DNA of 64,000 bases from NORP23 sp050302475 (GTDB lineage Bacteria > Pseudomonadota > Alphaproteobacteria > Rhodobacterales > Rhodobacteraceae). Position 1 is the stretch's first letter, and every line of letters begins with the position of its first letter. Below are positions 1-8,842 of this stretch, one piece after another. The notes under the pieces were generated by a model. The model had not been told where the DNA came from. It was given only the letters and a program-made list of their open reading frames with translations, and ran no database searches. Position numbers and translations under genes: made by a program. Where the stretch lies: the NCBI GenBank assembly GCA_050302475.1, contig JBNLBF010000012.1, forward strand, positions 24,484 to 88,483. The letters run 5' to 3'.

Positions 1-1237
1 TGCTATCTTCCAGCAGCGCCTCGAACCGTTCACGGGACCCTTCGGAATAGCTGGCGAGGATGACATGGCCGGATTTGCGCTTGGCCGCGATATGTTCGGC
101 TAGCGCACCAAACAGCGAGATTTCCTCTTGCTGGCGTTCTGGCGCAAAATTGCGGCCACGGCGGCCACCGGCGTCGATACAGTTCGGACCGGGCGGTTGG
201 GGGAGCGGGGAAAACTGGCGGATCGGACGGTTGGAGATGGCCTCAGCCCATGTCGCGTCATCCAGATAGAGCAACCCGGGCTCGATAGGTTTGTACACCG
301 TCGCGATGTGAGATTTCTCCGACAGCGCCACGGTGCGGTTTTCATACTGGTCCTTGATCGACTCCCATCGGGCCGCGCGGGCGGCATCCACCTGATCATC
401 GAGCACGATCGGCGCACCCGGGACATAGTCGAAGAAACTTTCCAGATGTTCGTGGAAAAAGGGCAACCAATGTTCAGCACCCTGATGTTTGCGCCCCTCC
501 GAGATAGCCTCATAAAGCGGATCGTCATTGCCGGCCGCGCCGAACGTGTGGCGGTATTCGCGGCGGAACCGCTGGATGGCCGCGTCGTCCAGAATAACCT
601 CGGACACGGGGGCGAGTTCGATACGGGCGACCTTGGTGATGGTCATCTGGGTTTCGACGTCAAACGACCTTGCCCCGTCCAGAACGTCGCCGAACAGGTC
701 CAGCCGGACCGGATGGTCCGCGCCCGGCGGGAAGATATCGATCAGGCCGCCACGGATGGAATAGTCGCCCGGCTCCATCACCATCGGCGCAGCGTTAAAG
801 CCCATCCGGATCAGGTAGGATTTAAGCGCGTCTTCGTCGATCTGCTTGCCAACCTCGGCCACGAAGCTGGAGGTGCGCACCGTTTCGCGGGCCGGAATGC
901 GCTGTGTCACCGCGTTCACCGTCGTCAGGATCAGCGCCTTGCGATCAAATCCGTCGGCCAACGCCGCCAGCGTTGCCATGCGCGTCGCCGAAATATCCGC
1001 GTTGGGAGAAATTCGGTCGTAGGGGACACAATCCCAGGCCGGGAAAGTCAGGACCGGCAGGTCCGGGGCAAAGAAGCTGAGACCCTGCTGAAACGCCGCC
1101 ATGCGGGCATCATCGCGCAGCACCACGATGACCGGACCATCCGCGCGCGCCACAAGCCCGGCGGCCAGATGGGTGTCAAACCCCTCCGGTGCGCCGCCCG
1201 TTAATACCTTCGAATTGGTCAGGTCCTGGGCACTCAT
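1..1237 (-). CDS. mfd: Transcription-repair coupling factor Mfd, N-terminal part (cut by window edge)
   Basis: The reverse strand from ATG at 1237 reads without interruption to the left edge, about 412 codons, beginning MSAQDLTNSKVLTGGAPEG. The stretch FPAWDCVPYDRISPN followed by ISATRMATL is the hallmark of the Mfd N-terminal UvrB-like module. Mfd is a cytoplasmic ATP-driven DNA translocase that removes stalled RNA polymerase from lesions and recruits UvrA. Only the UvrB-homology region is in the window; the RNA polymerase-binding domain, helicase motifs and C-terminus lie beyond it. No convincing Shine-Dalgarno precedes the ATG, so the start is the first in-frame ATG rather than proven. The gene sits 27 bases downstream of the ABC exporter gene on the same strand. 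The antisense strand is also open over most of this span, which is a codon-bias shadow. Confidence 0.93.
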   Translation of the reverse strand, partial: MSAQDLTNSKVLTGGAPEGFDTHLAAGLVARADGPVIVVLRDDARMAAFQQGLSFFAPDLPVLTFPAWDCVPYDRISPNADISATRMATLAALADGFDRKALILTTVNAVTQRIPARETVRTSSFVAEVGKQIDEDALKSYLIRMGFNAAPMVMEPGDYSIRGGLIDIFPPGADHPVRLDLFGDVLDGARSFDVETQMTITKVARIELAPVSEVILDDAAIQRFRREYRHTFGAAGNDDPLYEAISEGRKHQGAEHWLPFFHEHLESFFDYVPGAPIVLDDQVDAARAARWESIKDQYENRTVALSEKSHIATVYKPIEPGLLYLDDATWAEAISNRPIRQFSPLPQPPGPNCIDAGGRRGRNFAPERQQEEISLFGALAEHIAAKRKSGHVILASYSEGSRERFEALLEDS

Positions 1238-1264
1238 GCGGGGGAGGTAGTCGGTTTTGCCGCC

Positions 1265-3100
1265 TTATACAAGCGCCTCTTCTTCGCTCTCCGCCTGCTG
1301 GCGTTGCCACATGGAGGCATAGCGGCCATTCTTGGCCAACAGCTCGTCATGTGTGCCTCGCTCAACCACAAGACCGCGTTCCAGAACGATGATCTGATCC
1401 GCATGAACAACCGTCGAGAGGCGGTGCGCAATGGTGATCACGCTGCGGCCTTTGCCCATGGCTTTCAGCGCTTCCTGAATGCCTTGCTCGGTTTCGGAAT
1501 CAAGCGCTGAAGTCGCCTCGTCCAGAAGCAGAATCGGTGGGTTTTTCAGCAGCGTGCGGGCGATGCCGACACGTTGTTTCTCGCCACCAGACAGCTTCAG
1601 GCCACGTTCGCCGACAACTGTATCGTAGCCCTGAGGCAGCGACAGGATGAAGTCGTGGATCTGGGCAGCCTTGGCGGAGTCTTCGACCTCGGACCGTGTG
1701 GCCCCGGGGCGGCCATAGGCGATATTGTAGCCAATCGTGTCGTTAAACAGGACCGTATCCTGCGGCACCACGCCAATATGGGCGCGCAGGCTTTCCTGCG
1801 TGATATCGCGGACATCCTGCCCGTCGATTTTCAACGCTCCCTGCTGGACGTCATAGAAGCGGAACAACAACCGCCCGATGGTGGATTTGCCTGACCCGGA
1901 CGGGCCAACGACAGCCACCGTATGCCCTGCTGGAACTTTCAAGGATATGCCGTGAAGGATCGTGCGTTCGGGATCATAGCCGAAGACGATATCGTCAAAA
2001 GTAATCTCCCCGCCCGAGACCTTCAGGTCCGGCGCATTCGGCTTGTCGGTAATCTCGGCCGGTTGTTCCAACAGGTCAAACATCTCGCCCATATCCACAA
2101 GGGCCTGGCGGATTTCACGATAGACTGAGCCTAGGAAATTCAGCGGCATGGTGATCTGGATCATATAGGCGTTGACCATGACGAAATCGCCCACGGTCAA
2201 ATCGCCATTCTGAACCCCCATCGCCGCCAGAACCATTACCGCCAGCAGCCCTCCGGTGATCAGTACGGATTGGCCGAAATTGAGGAAACCCAGCGTATAG
2301 TTTGTTTTGATCGCCAGCTTTTCGTAGGCCGCCATGGATTCATCATAGCGTTCAGCCTCGCGCCGCTCTGCCCCGAAATATTTGACGGTCTCGAAATTCA
2401 GCAGGCTGTCGATGGCTTTCTGGTTCGCCTCGGTATCCTGTTTGTTCATATCCCGACGGATTTTTACCCGCCATTCGGTGACGCGGAAGGTGAACAGGAT
2501 ATAAAGCGCAATGGTCAGAACCACGACGCCCAAATAGCGCACGTCGAACAGCACGAAGAAGATGATCGCGACCATCAGCAATTCGAGAACCAGCGGCACA
2601 ATGGAGAAGAGGAGGAAGCGGAGAAGGAACTCGATCCCTTTGATCCCGCGCTCGATGATCCGGCTCAACCCGCCGGTTTTGCGGGTAATGTGATAGCGCA
2701 TCGAGAGCGCGTGCATATGCTCAAAGGTTTCCAGCGCAAGGCGGCGCATGGCGCGTTGGCCCACGCGCACAAAGATCGCATCGCGGAGCTGGTTAAACCC
2801 AACCCCGGCAAGGCGCATGAAACCATATGCAATCGTCAGCGCCACGGCACCGGTCACGAACATGACGGTGGGTGCGGTCCCCTCACCCGTCAGGGTGTCA
2901 ACGGCGCCTTTAAAGAAGAACGGCGTAACGACTGTGGCAACACGGGCCATCACCAGTGCCAACATCGCCAGCACCACGCGCATTTTCATATCTGGCTGAC
3001 CGGGGGGCCACAAATAAGGGGCAACTTTACGGAGAACCCGAAGACCGGACTTGCGTTCGGTCTGCGTGTTGGCGGAGTCGGTGGTTCCTAGCGTCCTCAT
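1265..3100 (-). CDS. ATM1/HMT1-type ABC exporter, fused membrane and ATPase domains
   Basis: A half-size ABC exporter of about 611 residues for the inner membrane. The N-terminal half holds roughly six membrane segments. The C-terminal half has a Walker A GPSGSGKST near residue 400, signature LSGGEKQR near 503 and Walker B LLLLDEATSALD near 524. The family (mitochondrial Atm1, bacterial AtmA/NaAtm1) exports glutathione-linked or persulfide-linked compounds and helps with metal homeostasis; the closeness to that group is judged from the domain layout and the HITRKTGGLSRIIERG segment. Two starts are possible: GTG at 3112 or ATG at 3100. Neither has a strong ribosome site, and I chose the ATG. 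It lies downstream of the LysM gene, from which it is separated by a small inverted repeat, and 27 bases upstream of mfd. Confidence 0.9.
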   Translation of the reverse strand: MRTLGTTDSANTQTERKSGLRVLRKVAPYLWPPGQPDMKMRVVLAMLALVMARVATVVTPFFFKGAVDTLTGEGTAPTVMFVTGAVALTIAYGFMRLAGVGFNQLRDAIFVRVGQRAMRRLALETFEHMHALSMRYHITRKTGGLSRIIERGIKGIEFLLRFLLFSIVPLVLELLMVAIIFFVLFDVRYLGVVVLTIALYILFTFRVTEWRVKIRRDMNKQDTEANQKAIDSLLNFETVKYFGAERREAERYDESMAAYEKLAIKTNYTLGFLNFGQSVLITGGLLAVMVLAAMGVQNGDLTVGDFVMVNAYMIQITMPLNFLGSVYREIRQALVDMGEMFDLLEQPAEITDKPNAPDLKVSGGEITFDDIVFGYDPERTILHGISLKVPAGHTVAVVGPSGSGKSTIGRLLFRFYDVQQGALKIDGQDVRDITQESLRAHIGVVPQDTVLFNDTIGYNIAYGRPGATRSEVEDSAKAAQIHDFILSLPQGYDTVVGERGLKLSGGEKQRVGIARTLLKNPPILLLDEATSALDSETEQGIQEALKAMGKGRSVITIAHRLSTVVHADQIIVLERGLVVERGTHDELLAKNGRYASMWQRQQAESEEEALV

Positions 3101-3126
3101 ATCCGGCAACACATAGGCTGCCGGAT
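3101..3126. repeat. Inverted repeat between LysM gene and ABC exporter
   Basis: ATCCGGCA (3101-3108) and TGCCGGAT (3119-3126) are perfect 8-bp arms around a 10-base loop. No T-run follows on either strand, so it is a weak or Rho-dependent terminator at best, or an mRNA processing hairpin. It overlaps the possible GTG start of the exporter at 3112, so it could also limit translation there. Confidence 0.4.
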
Positions 3127-3151
3127 CACGAAGTGCCAGAGAAAAGCGGGA

Positions 3152-4822
3152 TTATTCTTCACCCGGGATGACAAAAACCTGTCCGGGATAAATCAGGTCG
3201 GGGTCGCGAATCTTGTCGCGGTTCGCCTGAAAAATCTGATGGTATTTGAAACCATCCCCGTAATTATTCGTGGCAATCAGCCACAGCGAGTTGCCCGGCT
3301 GCACGATATGGGTGATTTCGGTGGTGGCCTGTGCCGCCGCCTGAACATCAGCAGGATAGGCCCGCTGGAAAGGAGTTTCCATCCGGCTGGTGACTCTGCC
3401 GGTTTCATCCAGTTCGTCAGCCCGCAGATTATAAATCCCGACATCCAGATTACGCAGTTCGATATCCCAGGTCCCGTCGGTCCCGATCATCGTGTTGGCG
3501 ACCGCTTCGTTGTTCACATACAGGAACACCTCGTTTTCCGGTGTCCCGCGACCCGACACGAAGACCTTGTCCCCGGCTTCGTCATAGCTGACAGCGTCGA
3601 TGACGATCTGATCCACCAATGGGGGACCGCCGGGCTGTATCACAACAACTTCGTCATCCGTGGCGCGCACGATCGTGGGCGCAATTTCTTCAACAACATC
3701 ATTGGCGGCCTGTGTGCCGATGGTCGGCAGGATCAGGATGGATTCGTCCGAGAAGGCGAGCTCGCCATCAAGTTCCGATTCCAGTTCCAGATTTTGCGCC
3801 TCGGTATTGTTGGCGGTCAGAATGGCAACAAATTCACCGCTGGCGTCAGCTGTGGCTTCGCCAATCTTTTCGCCATCAGCCATAATCGAAACGACCGAGC
3901 CGGGTTCCGCTGTGCCGGCAATCACCGCCATACCGCTGTTATCGACACGCACGACATCGAAGGTTGGTCTCTGTCCCTCGATCATCAGGCCTGTGCCTTC
4001 GACTTCTACCGAAGACATTTCGGGTTCTTCGACAACAGGCGTGCTGTCTTCTTGGCTATCAGCGGTTTCAGTATCATCCAACGCAGACGTTGCATCATCG
4101 ATGGCAGCTGCTGCGGTTTCGATGGCGTTTTCGGCCTCATCCTCGGTGGACTCATCCTGAGCTGTTTCCTCCGACATATCCGCGTCCGCTGCACCTGAAA
4201 GCATGGTTGCACCGTCATCGGAAGCCGTCAGGGTGTCGAAAATATCATCAGCGGCAGCTTCGATCTGATCCATCGGATCATCGGCTGCGACATCCGTGCC
4301 GGCATTGTCTTCCGCCGCCATTGTCGTGTCCATTTCGGGATCAGAGCTGGACTGAGTGGCATCGGCGGTCTGTTCAGCTTCGTCAGGCGTAACAGGTTCG
4401 GTATCCGTGGCGGCCATCTCTGTCGAAGGTGTTTCCTCAGCTGGTTCTTCCGGCGTTTCCGGTTCAGCCATCACTTCTTCGGTCCCCTCAACTTCCTCAG
4501 CGGGTGTTTCGGAGTCTTCCGGTGCCGCCATGTCAGCGGTTTCAACCTCGGTTGCGTCTGATGTGTCGGATTTGTCTGTGCCGGCCTCCTCGGGCTTATC
4601 TTCAGCGGTTTCATCGGCATCTGACTCCGATGTATCCGTGGCGAGCGCTGTTTCTGTAGTCTCGTCCGGCGAAGACATCTCATCCTGCGCTGACTGGGTC
4701 GTATCTGCAGCGGGCTGCACAGACGCAGTCGGCTTATCGTCGCGGGTCGTATAGTAGAGACTGCCTGCGATCAGCCCCCCGAGAACCGCCGCCATCAAAT
4801 AATTTACCCAAAATCCACGCAT
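3152..4822 (-). CDS. LysM-domain envelope protein with long acidic linker
   Basis: A 556-residue protein anchored by one N-terminal membrane segment (about residues 7-25, YLMAAVLGGLIAGSLYY). A very acidic Glu/Asp/Thr/Ala/Ser-rich low-complexity region follows (about 30-270), then an Ig-like or carboxypeptidase-regulatory-like stretch (GTAEPGSVVSIMADG, about 300-345). The C-terminus is a LysM domain: it starts at THIVQPGNSLWLIA and ends YPGQVFVIPGEE. LysM binds peptidoglycan, so the protein probably spans the periplasm from inner membrane to cell wall. Related alphaproteobacterial proteins are annotated only as LysM peptidoglycan-binding proteins, and no enzymatic domain is visible. A GGAAAG ribosome site precedes the ATG at 4822. 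The compositional bias makes the antisense strand open and serine-rich, which is an artefact. Confidence 0.85.
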   Translation of the reverse strand: MRGFWVNYLMAAVLGGLIAGSLYYTTRDDKPTASVQPAADTTQSAQDEMSSPDETTETALATDTSESDADETAEDKPEEAGTDKSDTSDATEVETADMAAPEDSETPAEEVEGTEEVMAEPETPEEPAEETPSTEMAATDTEPVTPDEAEQTADATQSSSDPEMDTTMAAEDNAGTDVAADDPMDQIEAAADDIFDTLTASDDGATMLSGAADADMSEETAQDESTEDEAENAIETAAAAIDDATSALDDTETADSQEDSTPVVEEPEMSSVEVEGTGLMIEGQRPTFDVVRVDNSGMAVIAGTAEPGSVVSIMADGEKIGEATADASGEFVAILTANNTEAQNLELESELDGELAFSDESILILPTIGTQAANDVVEEIAPTIVRATDDEVVVIQPGGPPLVDQIVIDAVSYDEAGDKVFVSGRGTPENEVFLYVNNEAVANTMIGTDGTWDIELRNLDVGIYNLRADELDETGRVTSRMETPFQRAYPADVQAAAQATTEITHIVQPGNSLWLIATNNYGDGFKYHQIFQANRDKIRDPDLIYPGQVFVIPGEE

Positions 4823-4927
4823 GTCATCTTTCCGTCACAAGAGCTGAGAGTATCGTTACACGACGATTCCCTGACTGGCAATTCTGCCAGATCGGATTTA
4901 CCATGTCCTGACCGTATGAGGCTACCC

Positions 4928-5485
4928 ATGTCCGACTCTACCCGTTCTGTCTGTGTTTTTTGTGGTTCGCGCTTTGGCAACGACCCGGCCTTTCGTGAAA
5001 GCGCGGAAGCCCTGGGGCGAGGTTTGGCGGAATCACACTATCAACTGGTATATGGCGCCGGGGATGTTGGCATTATGGGCGCCGTCGCAAATGCCACGCA
5101 GGCGGCCGGAGGCGAGACGCTGGGTGTGATCCCGATCCACCTGATGCAACGTGAGGTTGGCAAGCGGGACCTGACAACATTTGTGGTGACGGAAACCATG
5201 CATGAACGCAAAAAGGTGATGTTCATGAATGCTGATGCGATTGTCACCCTACCCGGTGGTGCCGGGTCGATGGATGAGCTGTTCGAGGTCCTGACATGGC
5301 GTCAGCTTGGTCTGCATGACAAACCAGTCTATCTACTGAATATTGCCGGATATTGGGACCCGCTGATCACACTGATTGATCATATGATCACCCAAGGTTT
5401 CGCCGATGAAAGCTTCCGCGGTCTGCTTCAGGTGGTTGACGATGTGCCAACACTTCTGGCCCGTTTGCGGGCTGACCTTTCCTGA
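4928..5485 (+). CDS. LOG-family (cytokinin riboside monophosphate phosphoribohydrolase-like) protein
   Basis: A 185-residue cytoplasmic protein with a Rossmann-like fold. VCVFCGSRFG near the N-terminus and PGGAGSMDELFE at about residues 109-120 match the LOG family signature PGGxGTxxE; here Ser replaces the usual Thr. LOG enzymes cleave nucleoside monophosphates to base and ribose phosphate. In bacteria without plant hosts they probably act in nucleotide turnover rather than cytokinin production. An upstream in-frame ATG at 4916 exists, but TGAGG lies at good spacing before the ATG at 4928, so I prefer the latter. The 3' end overlaps the convergent rarD gene by 58 bases, more than is common. 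Confidence 0.88.
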   Translation: MSDSTRSVCVFCGSRFGNDPAFRESAEALGRGLAESHYQLVYGAGDVGIMGAVANATQAAGGETLGVIPIHLMQREVGKRDLTTFVVTETMHERKKVMFMNADAIVTLPGGAGSMDELFEVLTWRQLGLHDKPVYLLNIAGYWDPLITLIDHMITQGFADESFRGLLQVVDDVPTLLARLRADLS

Positions 5486-6330
5486 CGCCAGCTGTCGATC
5501 GTATAAATCGCCAGCCCGACCCAGATCGCCGGAAAGGCGATAGCATGCCATTTGGTGAAGGGTTCAAGGAAAATAAACGTCGCGACGAAAAACTGGATCG
5601 TCGGATTGACATATTGCACGAGGCCAAGTGCGGACAGGGATATCCGCCGCGCCGCGTAGGACATCAGGATCAGCGGTCCGCCGGTGATGATACCGGCAAA
5701 GATCAGCATGATCGTGTCATGTGCGTTCGCGCCAAAGGCCGTTGATTTCAGGGCCAGAAATGTCAGGGCAATCGGGGACAGCAGCAGGACCTCGATAAAC
5801 ACCGACAGGACCGGGCCTACATCCAGTCGGTTCTTGATCAGGCCATAGGCCCCGAACGTGCCCGCCAGAAACAAGGACACCCAGGGCGGACTGCCAAGCC
5901 CGATACCAAGCGTCAGCACCGCCAGCGCGGCAATCCCAACCGCCAGCGTTTTGGCGGGGCTGAGCCGTTCTTTCAGCACCAGAAACCCAAGCGCCACGGC
6001 GACCAGCGGGAAGATGTAATAACCAAAGCTGGATTCCATCGCCCAGCCCTTCTGGATCGACAGGATGAACATACCCCAGTTGGCCGAAATCAGCAGTGCA
6101 GAAGCCGCCAGTAGCGCCAGCGTCGGAAAGTTGCGCAGATGCCCTGCAACCTGTCGCAACCGCCCCTGTCCCAGAAGCACGAGGCCCAGAAAAACCAGAC
6201 TCCAGATTGTACGGTGCGCGAGGATTTCCAGCGGAGGGATATGGCCAAGCGCCTTGTAATATATCCCCGACAGACCCCAGGTCACACTGGCGCCAAGCAT
6301 GGCGAGGACACCTTTGATAGGGTCAGTCAT
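5428..6330 (-). CDS. rarD: RarD-type EamA/DMT superfamily permease
   Basis: A 300-residue integral membrane protein with about ten predicted transmembrane helices arranged as two EamA repeats. The N-terminal MTDPIKGVLAMLGASVTWGLSGIYYKAL and the central SSFGYYIFPLVAVALG are characteristic of the RarD subgroup (named after a chloramphenicol-sensitivity protein). Its natural substrate is unknown; many members are thought to export amino acids or other metabolites. It follows sodB on the same strand but is separated from it by a strong Rho-independent terminator, so it probably has its own promoter or depends on readthrough. Its C-terminal 18 or so codons overlap the 3' end of the LOG gene on the opposite strand. 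The C-terminal RSARKRARS tail is basic and cytoplasmic. Confidence 0.87.
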   Translation of the reverse strand: MTDPIKGVLAMLGASVTWGLSGIYYKALGHIPPLEILAHRTIWSLVFLGLVLLGQGRLRQVAGHLRNFPTLALLAASALLISANWGMFILSIQKGWAMESSFGYYIFPLVAVALGFLVLKERLSPAKTLAVGIAALAVLTLGIGLGSPPWVSLFLAGTFGAYGLIKNRLDVGPVLSVFIEVLLLSPIALTFLALKSTAFGANAHDTIMLIFAGIITGGPLILMSYAARRISLSALGLVQYVNPTIQFFVATFIFLEPFTKWHAIAFPAIWVGLAIYTIDSWRQERSARKRARSVGTSSTT

Positions 6331-6343
6331 TATTGCTCCAACG

Positions 6344-6372
6344 AAAAATGCCCGGCACCGGGCCGGGCATTT
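6344..6372 (-). terminator. Rho-independent terminator of sodB
   Basis: Perfect 10-bp stem AAATGCCCGG (6346-6355) with CCGGGCATTT (6363-6372) and a 7-base loop. Read on the minus strand, it ends in a run of five T (opposite 6344-6348). It lies 22 bases after the sodB stop, upstream of rarD. Confidence 0.88.
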
Positions 6373-6393
6373 CTATCAGGTTTATTCGGCGCG

Positions 6394-6993
6394 TTACAGA
6401 CGCGACGCGACGTTTTCCCAATTTACGAGATTGTCGAGGAAATTGGTGAGATAAGCCGGGCGCTTGTTACGGAAATCGATATAGTAAGAATGTTCCCACA
6501 CATCACACCCCAGCAAAGCCGTCTGCCCAAAGCAAAGCGGGTTCACGCCGTTTTCGGTCTTGGTCACCTTCAGGCTGCCGTCTTTATCCTTGACCAGCCA
6601 CGCCCAGCCCGAACCGAACTGACCGGCACCGGCGGCGGAAAAGGCTTCTTTGAATTTATCAACCGAGCCAAAGCTTTCGGTGATGGCGCTTTCCAGCTCT
6701 GACGGCATCGCGCTGACATCCGGGCTCATCATTTCCCAGAACTGGTTGTGGTTCCAAAGCTGCGAGATGTTGTTGAAGATGCCATTCTGCGCAACCGCGC
6801 CGGAGTCATACGTGCCGACGATAATTTCTTCGAGCGACTTGCCCTCCCACTCGGTCCCGGCAATGGCAGCGTTGCCATTGGTGACGTAAGCGTTGTGATG
6901 CAGGTCGTGGTGATATTCCAGCGTTTCGGCAGACATGCCCTTAGACGCCAGCGCGTCATGTGCATATGGAAGGTCGGGTAGTTCAAAAGCCAT
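6394..6993 (-). CDS. sodB: Iron/manganese superoxide dismutase
   Basis: A 199-residue cytoplasmic enzyme that dismutates superoxide to peroxide and oxygen. The N-terminal MAFELPDLPYAHDAL and the metal-ligand sites are all present: EYHHDLHH (His28), NISQLWNHNQFW (His82) and the C-terminal DVWEHSYY (Asp and His). GCDVWEHSYYIDF and the family sequence around QFGSGWAWL suggest the iron or cambialistic type. Length and start match the family, and AGGGG lies just before the ATG. A strong terminator follows. The upstream region has a TATAGT box and a TTTAGAA element that resembles half an Irr-type iron-control box. Iron-dependent regulation is a guess from that. Confidence 0.96.
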   Translation of the reverse strand: MAFELPDLPYAHDALASKGMSAETLEYHHDLHHNAYVTNGNAAIAGTEWEGKSLEEIIVGTYDSGAVAQNGIFNNISQLWNHNQFWEMMSPDVSAMPSELESAITESFGSVDKFKEAFSAAGAGQFGSGWAWLVKDKDGSLKVTKTENGVNPLCFGQTALLGCDVWEHSYYIDFRNKRPAYLTNFLDNLVNWENVASRL

Positions 6994-7045
6994 TTCAATC
7001 CCCTGAATTTCTGGTTCTCACGGCTCTGTTGCCGCTTGTCTTAAA

Positions 7046-7061
7046 CTATAATGGTTCTAAA
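7046..7061 (-). promoter_or_regulatory. Candidate sodB promoter with ICE-box-like element
   Basis: On the minus strand the sequence TTTAGAACCATTATAG lies about 52-68 bases before sodB. TATAGT is a good minus-10 match, and TTTAGAA equals one half of the rhizobial/roseobacter Irr box (TTTAGAA-n3-TTCTAAA). The second half is not matched, and no good minus-35 is seen. Confidence 0.25.
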
Positions 7062-7151
7062 CGCAGATGAAAGGGGCCGCGGTCCAAATTTCTGTTTTGG
7101 TTTACCAAATCCGGTGATAATGCTGGCAGGCAACTGAATGGACCCCCGAAC

Positions 7152-8072
7152 ATGATCACCCAATCGGATAACCTGCGCGGTGCGTTTTTCATGGCGCTTT
7201 CCATGGCTGGATTCGTCTTTAACGACACGATGATCAAGATCGTGTCCAACGATCTGGCACTGTTTCAGGTGATCCTGGTGCGCGGGGTTATGGCCAGCGT
7301 TCTGATGTTCGCGGTCGCCTGGTACATGAAGGGTCTGCGCTATCACCTGCCGCGCCGGGATATTATTGTGATCTTCTGGCGGACAGTGGGCGAGGTCGGC
7401 GCGACTTTTTGTTTCCTGACCGCGCTATTCAAAATTCCAATCGCCAACCTGACCGCCATCATGCAGGCCCTGCCGCTGGCGGTTACGCTGGCTGCGGCGG
7501 TGTTCATGGGGGCAAAGGTCGGGTGGCGGCGCTATGTGGCGATTGCGGTTGGGTTCTTTGGCGTTCTGGTGATCCTGCGCCCCGGTACAGCAGATTTCGA
7601 GATGGCCTCCATCTGGGGGCTGGGCGCAGTGGCATTTGTGGTGCTGCGGGACCTGTCGACGACGAAACTGTCGCGTGAAACGCCGTCCAGCTTCGTGGCG
7701 CTTGTCACCACCATCGCCATGACCCTGTTCGCGGGCGGCATGACGCTGGTTACGCAGGAATGGGAACCGATGGACGCCGGATCGTTCGGATTTCTGGCGG
7801 GCGCTGCCGGATTTCTACTGGTCGGCTACATTTCGTCCGTTACCGCGATGCGGGTGGGGGAAATCGCCTTTGTCTCTCCGTTCCGCTATTCGGTGATGAT
7901 CTGGGCCCTGCTGATCGGCTGGCTGGTGTTCAATGACCCGATTGACCGCTGGATGCTGGTCGGGTCGGCGATTGTGGTCGGAATGGGGATATACACCTTT
8001 TACCGCGAGGGTCAGGTCGCGCGTCGCGAGCGTCGGGCGGCAGCTACCCGGACCGGGATGCCGCCACGATAG
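7152..8072 (+). CDS. EamA/DMT-family permease
   Basis: A 306-residue membrane protein with about ten hydrophobic segments in two EamA repeats (FFMALSMAGFVFNDTMIK in repeat 1, GFLAGAAGFLLVGYISS in repeat 2). It is a different subgroup from the neighbouring RarD protein and resembles DMT carriers related to SAM or riboflavin transporters. The substrate cannot be inferred. It is a single gene divergent from sodB and convergent with the tauE-like gene (20-base gap). The ATG at 7152 has no obvious Shine-Dalgarno. The C-terminus is a basic cytoplasmic tail (VARRERRAAATR). Confidence 0.85.
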   Translation: MITQSDNLRGAFFMALSMAGFVFNDTMIKIVSNDLALFQVILVRGVMASVLMFAVAWYMKGLRYHLPRRDIIVIFWRTVGEVGATFCFLTALFKIPIANLTAIMQALPLAVTLAAAVFMGAKVGWRRYVAIAVGFFGVLVILRPGTADFEMASIWGLGAVAFVVLRDLSTTKLSRETPSSFVALVTTIAMTLFAGGMTLVTQEWEPMDAGSFGFLAGAAGFLLVGYISSVTAMRVGEIAFVSPFRYSVMIWALLIGWLVFNDPIDRWMLVGSAIVVGMGIYTFYREGQVARRERRAAATRTGMPPR

Positions 8073-8092
8073 GTTTGCCGCAGCTGTGCCAA

Positions 8093-8842
8093 TTAGTCGA
8101 AAATTGGTAACCCGATCAGCGCAGCGATAGCGATAATGACAAAGGCAACGGGGCGGAAGGTGGCCTCGCCCACGCGTTTAAACCCCTGTCCGCCGATGAT
8201 ATTCCCGATCAGATACGGGATCATCAGGGTCAGGCCGAGGGTAAACCCCTCCCACGTCATCAAACCGCGGAGCGCGAAATTGGTGACGGAGATCACCTCG
8301 CCAAACAGGAAGAAGATCAGGATGTTGGCGCGGATGGTTTCAGCCCGTCCCTGCCCGCCAAGATAAAACAGGATCACCGGCGGACCGCCGATACCGCTGA
8401 AGCCGCCGAAAAATCCGCTGACGCCGCCAACGGCGATGGGCAGTTTTGGCCCGATTTGTCCTTGATATCGCCAGCCGGACACAATCGCGATCAGCGCCAC
8501 GATCACCAATGATGAGGCCACCCAGCGAAAGAAATACGGATCCATCTTGGTCAGCAGCCAAATGCCGAGGGTGACACCAACGACCGCTCCTGCGACCATG
8601 CGCAAAACCTCTGCCCGGTTCCATTTGCGAAAAGCTTCGGGGTAAAGCGGCAAGGGACCGATGAAATCCATCACGATCAGGGTGAAGATCACCACGGTCG
8701 GCGGTAGGAATATCGAGGCAATCGGGACATAAATCAGCGCCGTGCCGAAGCCGGTGAAACCCCGTACAATGCCCGCGATAAAAACCGTCAGGGCCAGCCA
8801 GGGGACACCCGGCTGATCCCAGACCGTCAGAAAATCAGGCAT
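8093..8842 (-). CDS. TauE/SafE-family anion permease
   Basis: A 249-residue protein with seven to eight hydrophobic helices. GFTGFGTALIYVPIAS and SGFFGGFSGIGGPPVILFYL are the two internally repeated signatures of the TauE/SafE family, members of which export sulfite, sulfoacetate or related anions. It is the last gene of the yajC-secD-secF run. Its start codon lies inside the secF end (8-base overlap), so translation is probably coupled. That linkage to protein secretion is not explained by its family function and may only reflect operon drift. Confidence 0.86.
   Translation of the reverse strand: MPDFLTVWDQPGVPWLALTVFIAGIVRGFTGFGTALIYVPIASIFLPPTVVIFTLIVMDFIGPLPLYPEAFRKWNRAEVLRMVAGAVVGVTLGIWLLTKMDPYFFRWVASSLVIVALIAIVSGWRYQGQIGPKLPIAVGGVSGFFGGFSGIGGPPVILFYLGGQGRAETIRANILIFFLFGEVISVTNFALRGLMTWEGFTLGLTLMIPYLIGNIIGGQGFKRVGEATFRPVAFVIIAIAALIGLPIFD

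Noticed and set aside
128..1204. Plus-strand frame of 358 codons at the left edge
   Set aside because: Antisense to mfd, whose N-terminal UvrB-like motifs are clear.
4356..4754. Serine-rich plus-strand frame opposite the LysM gene
   Set aside because: The low-complexity acidic repeats of the LysM protein read as Ser/Val on the other strand; no ribosome site.
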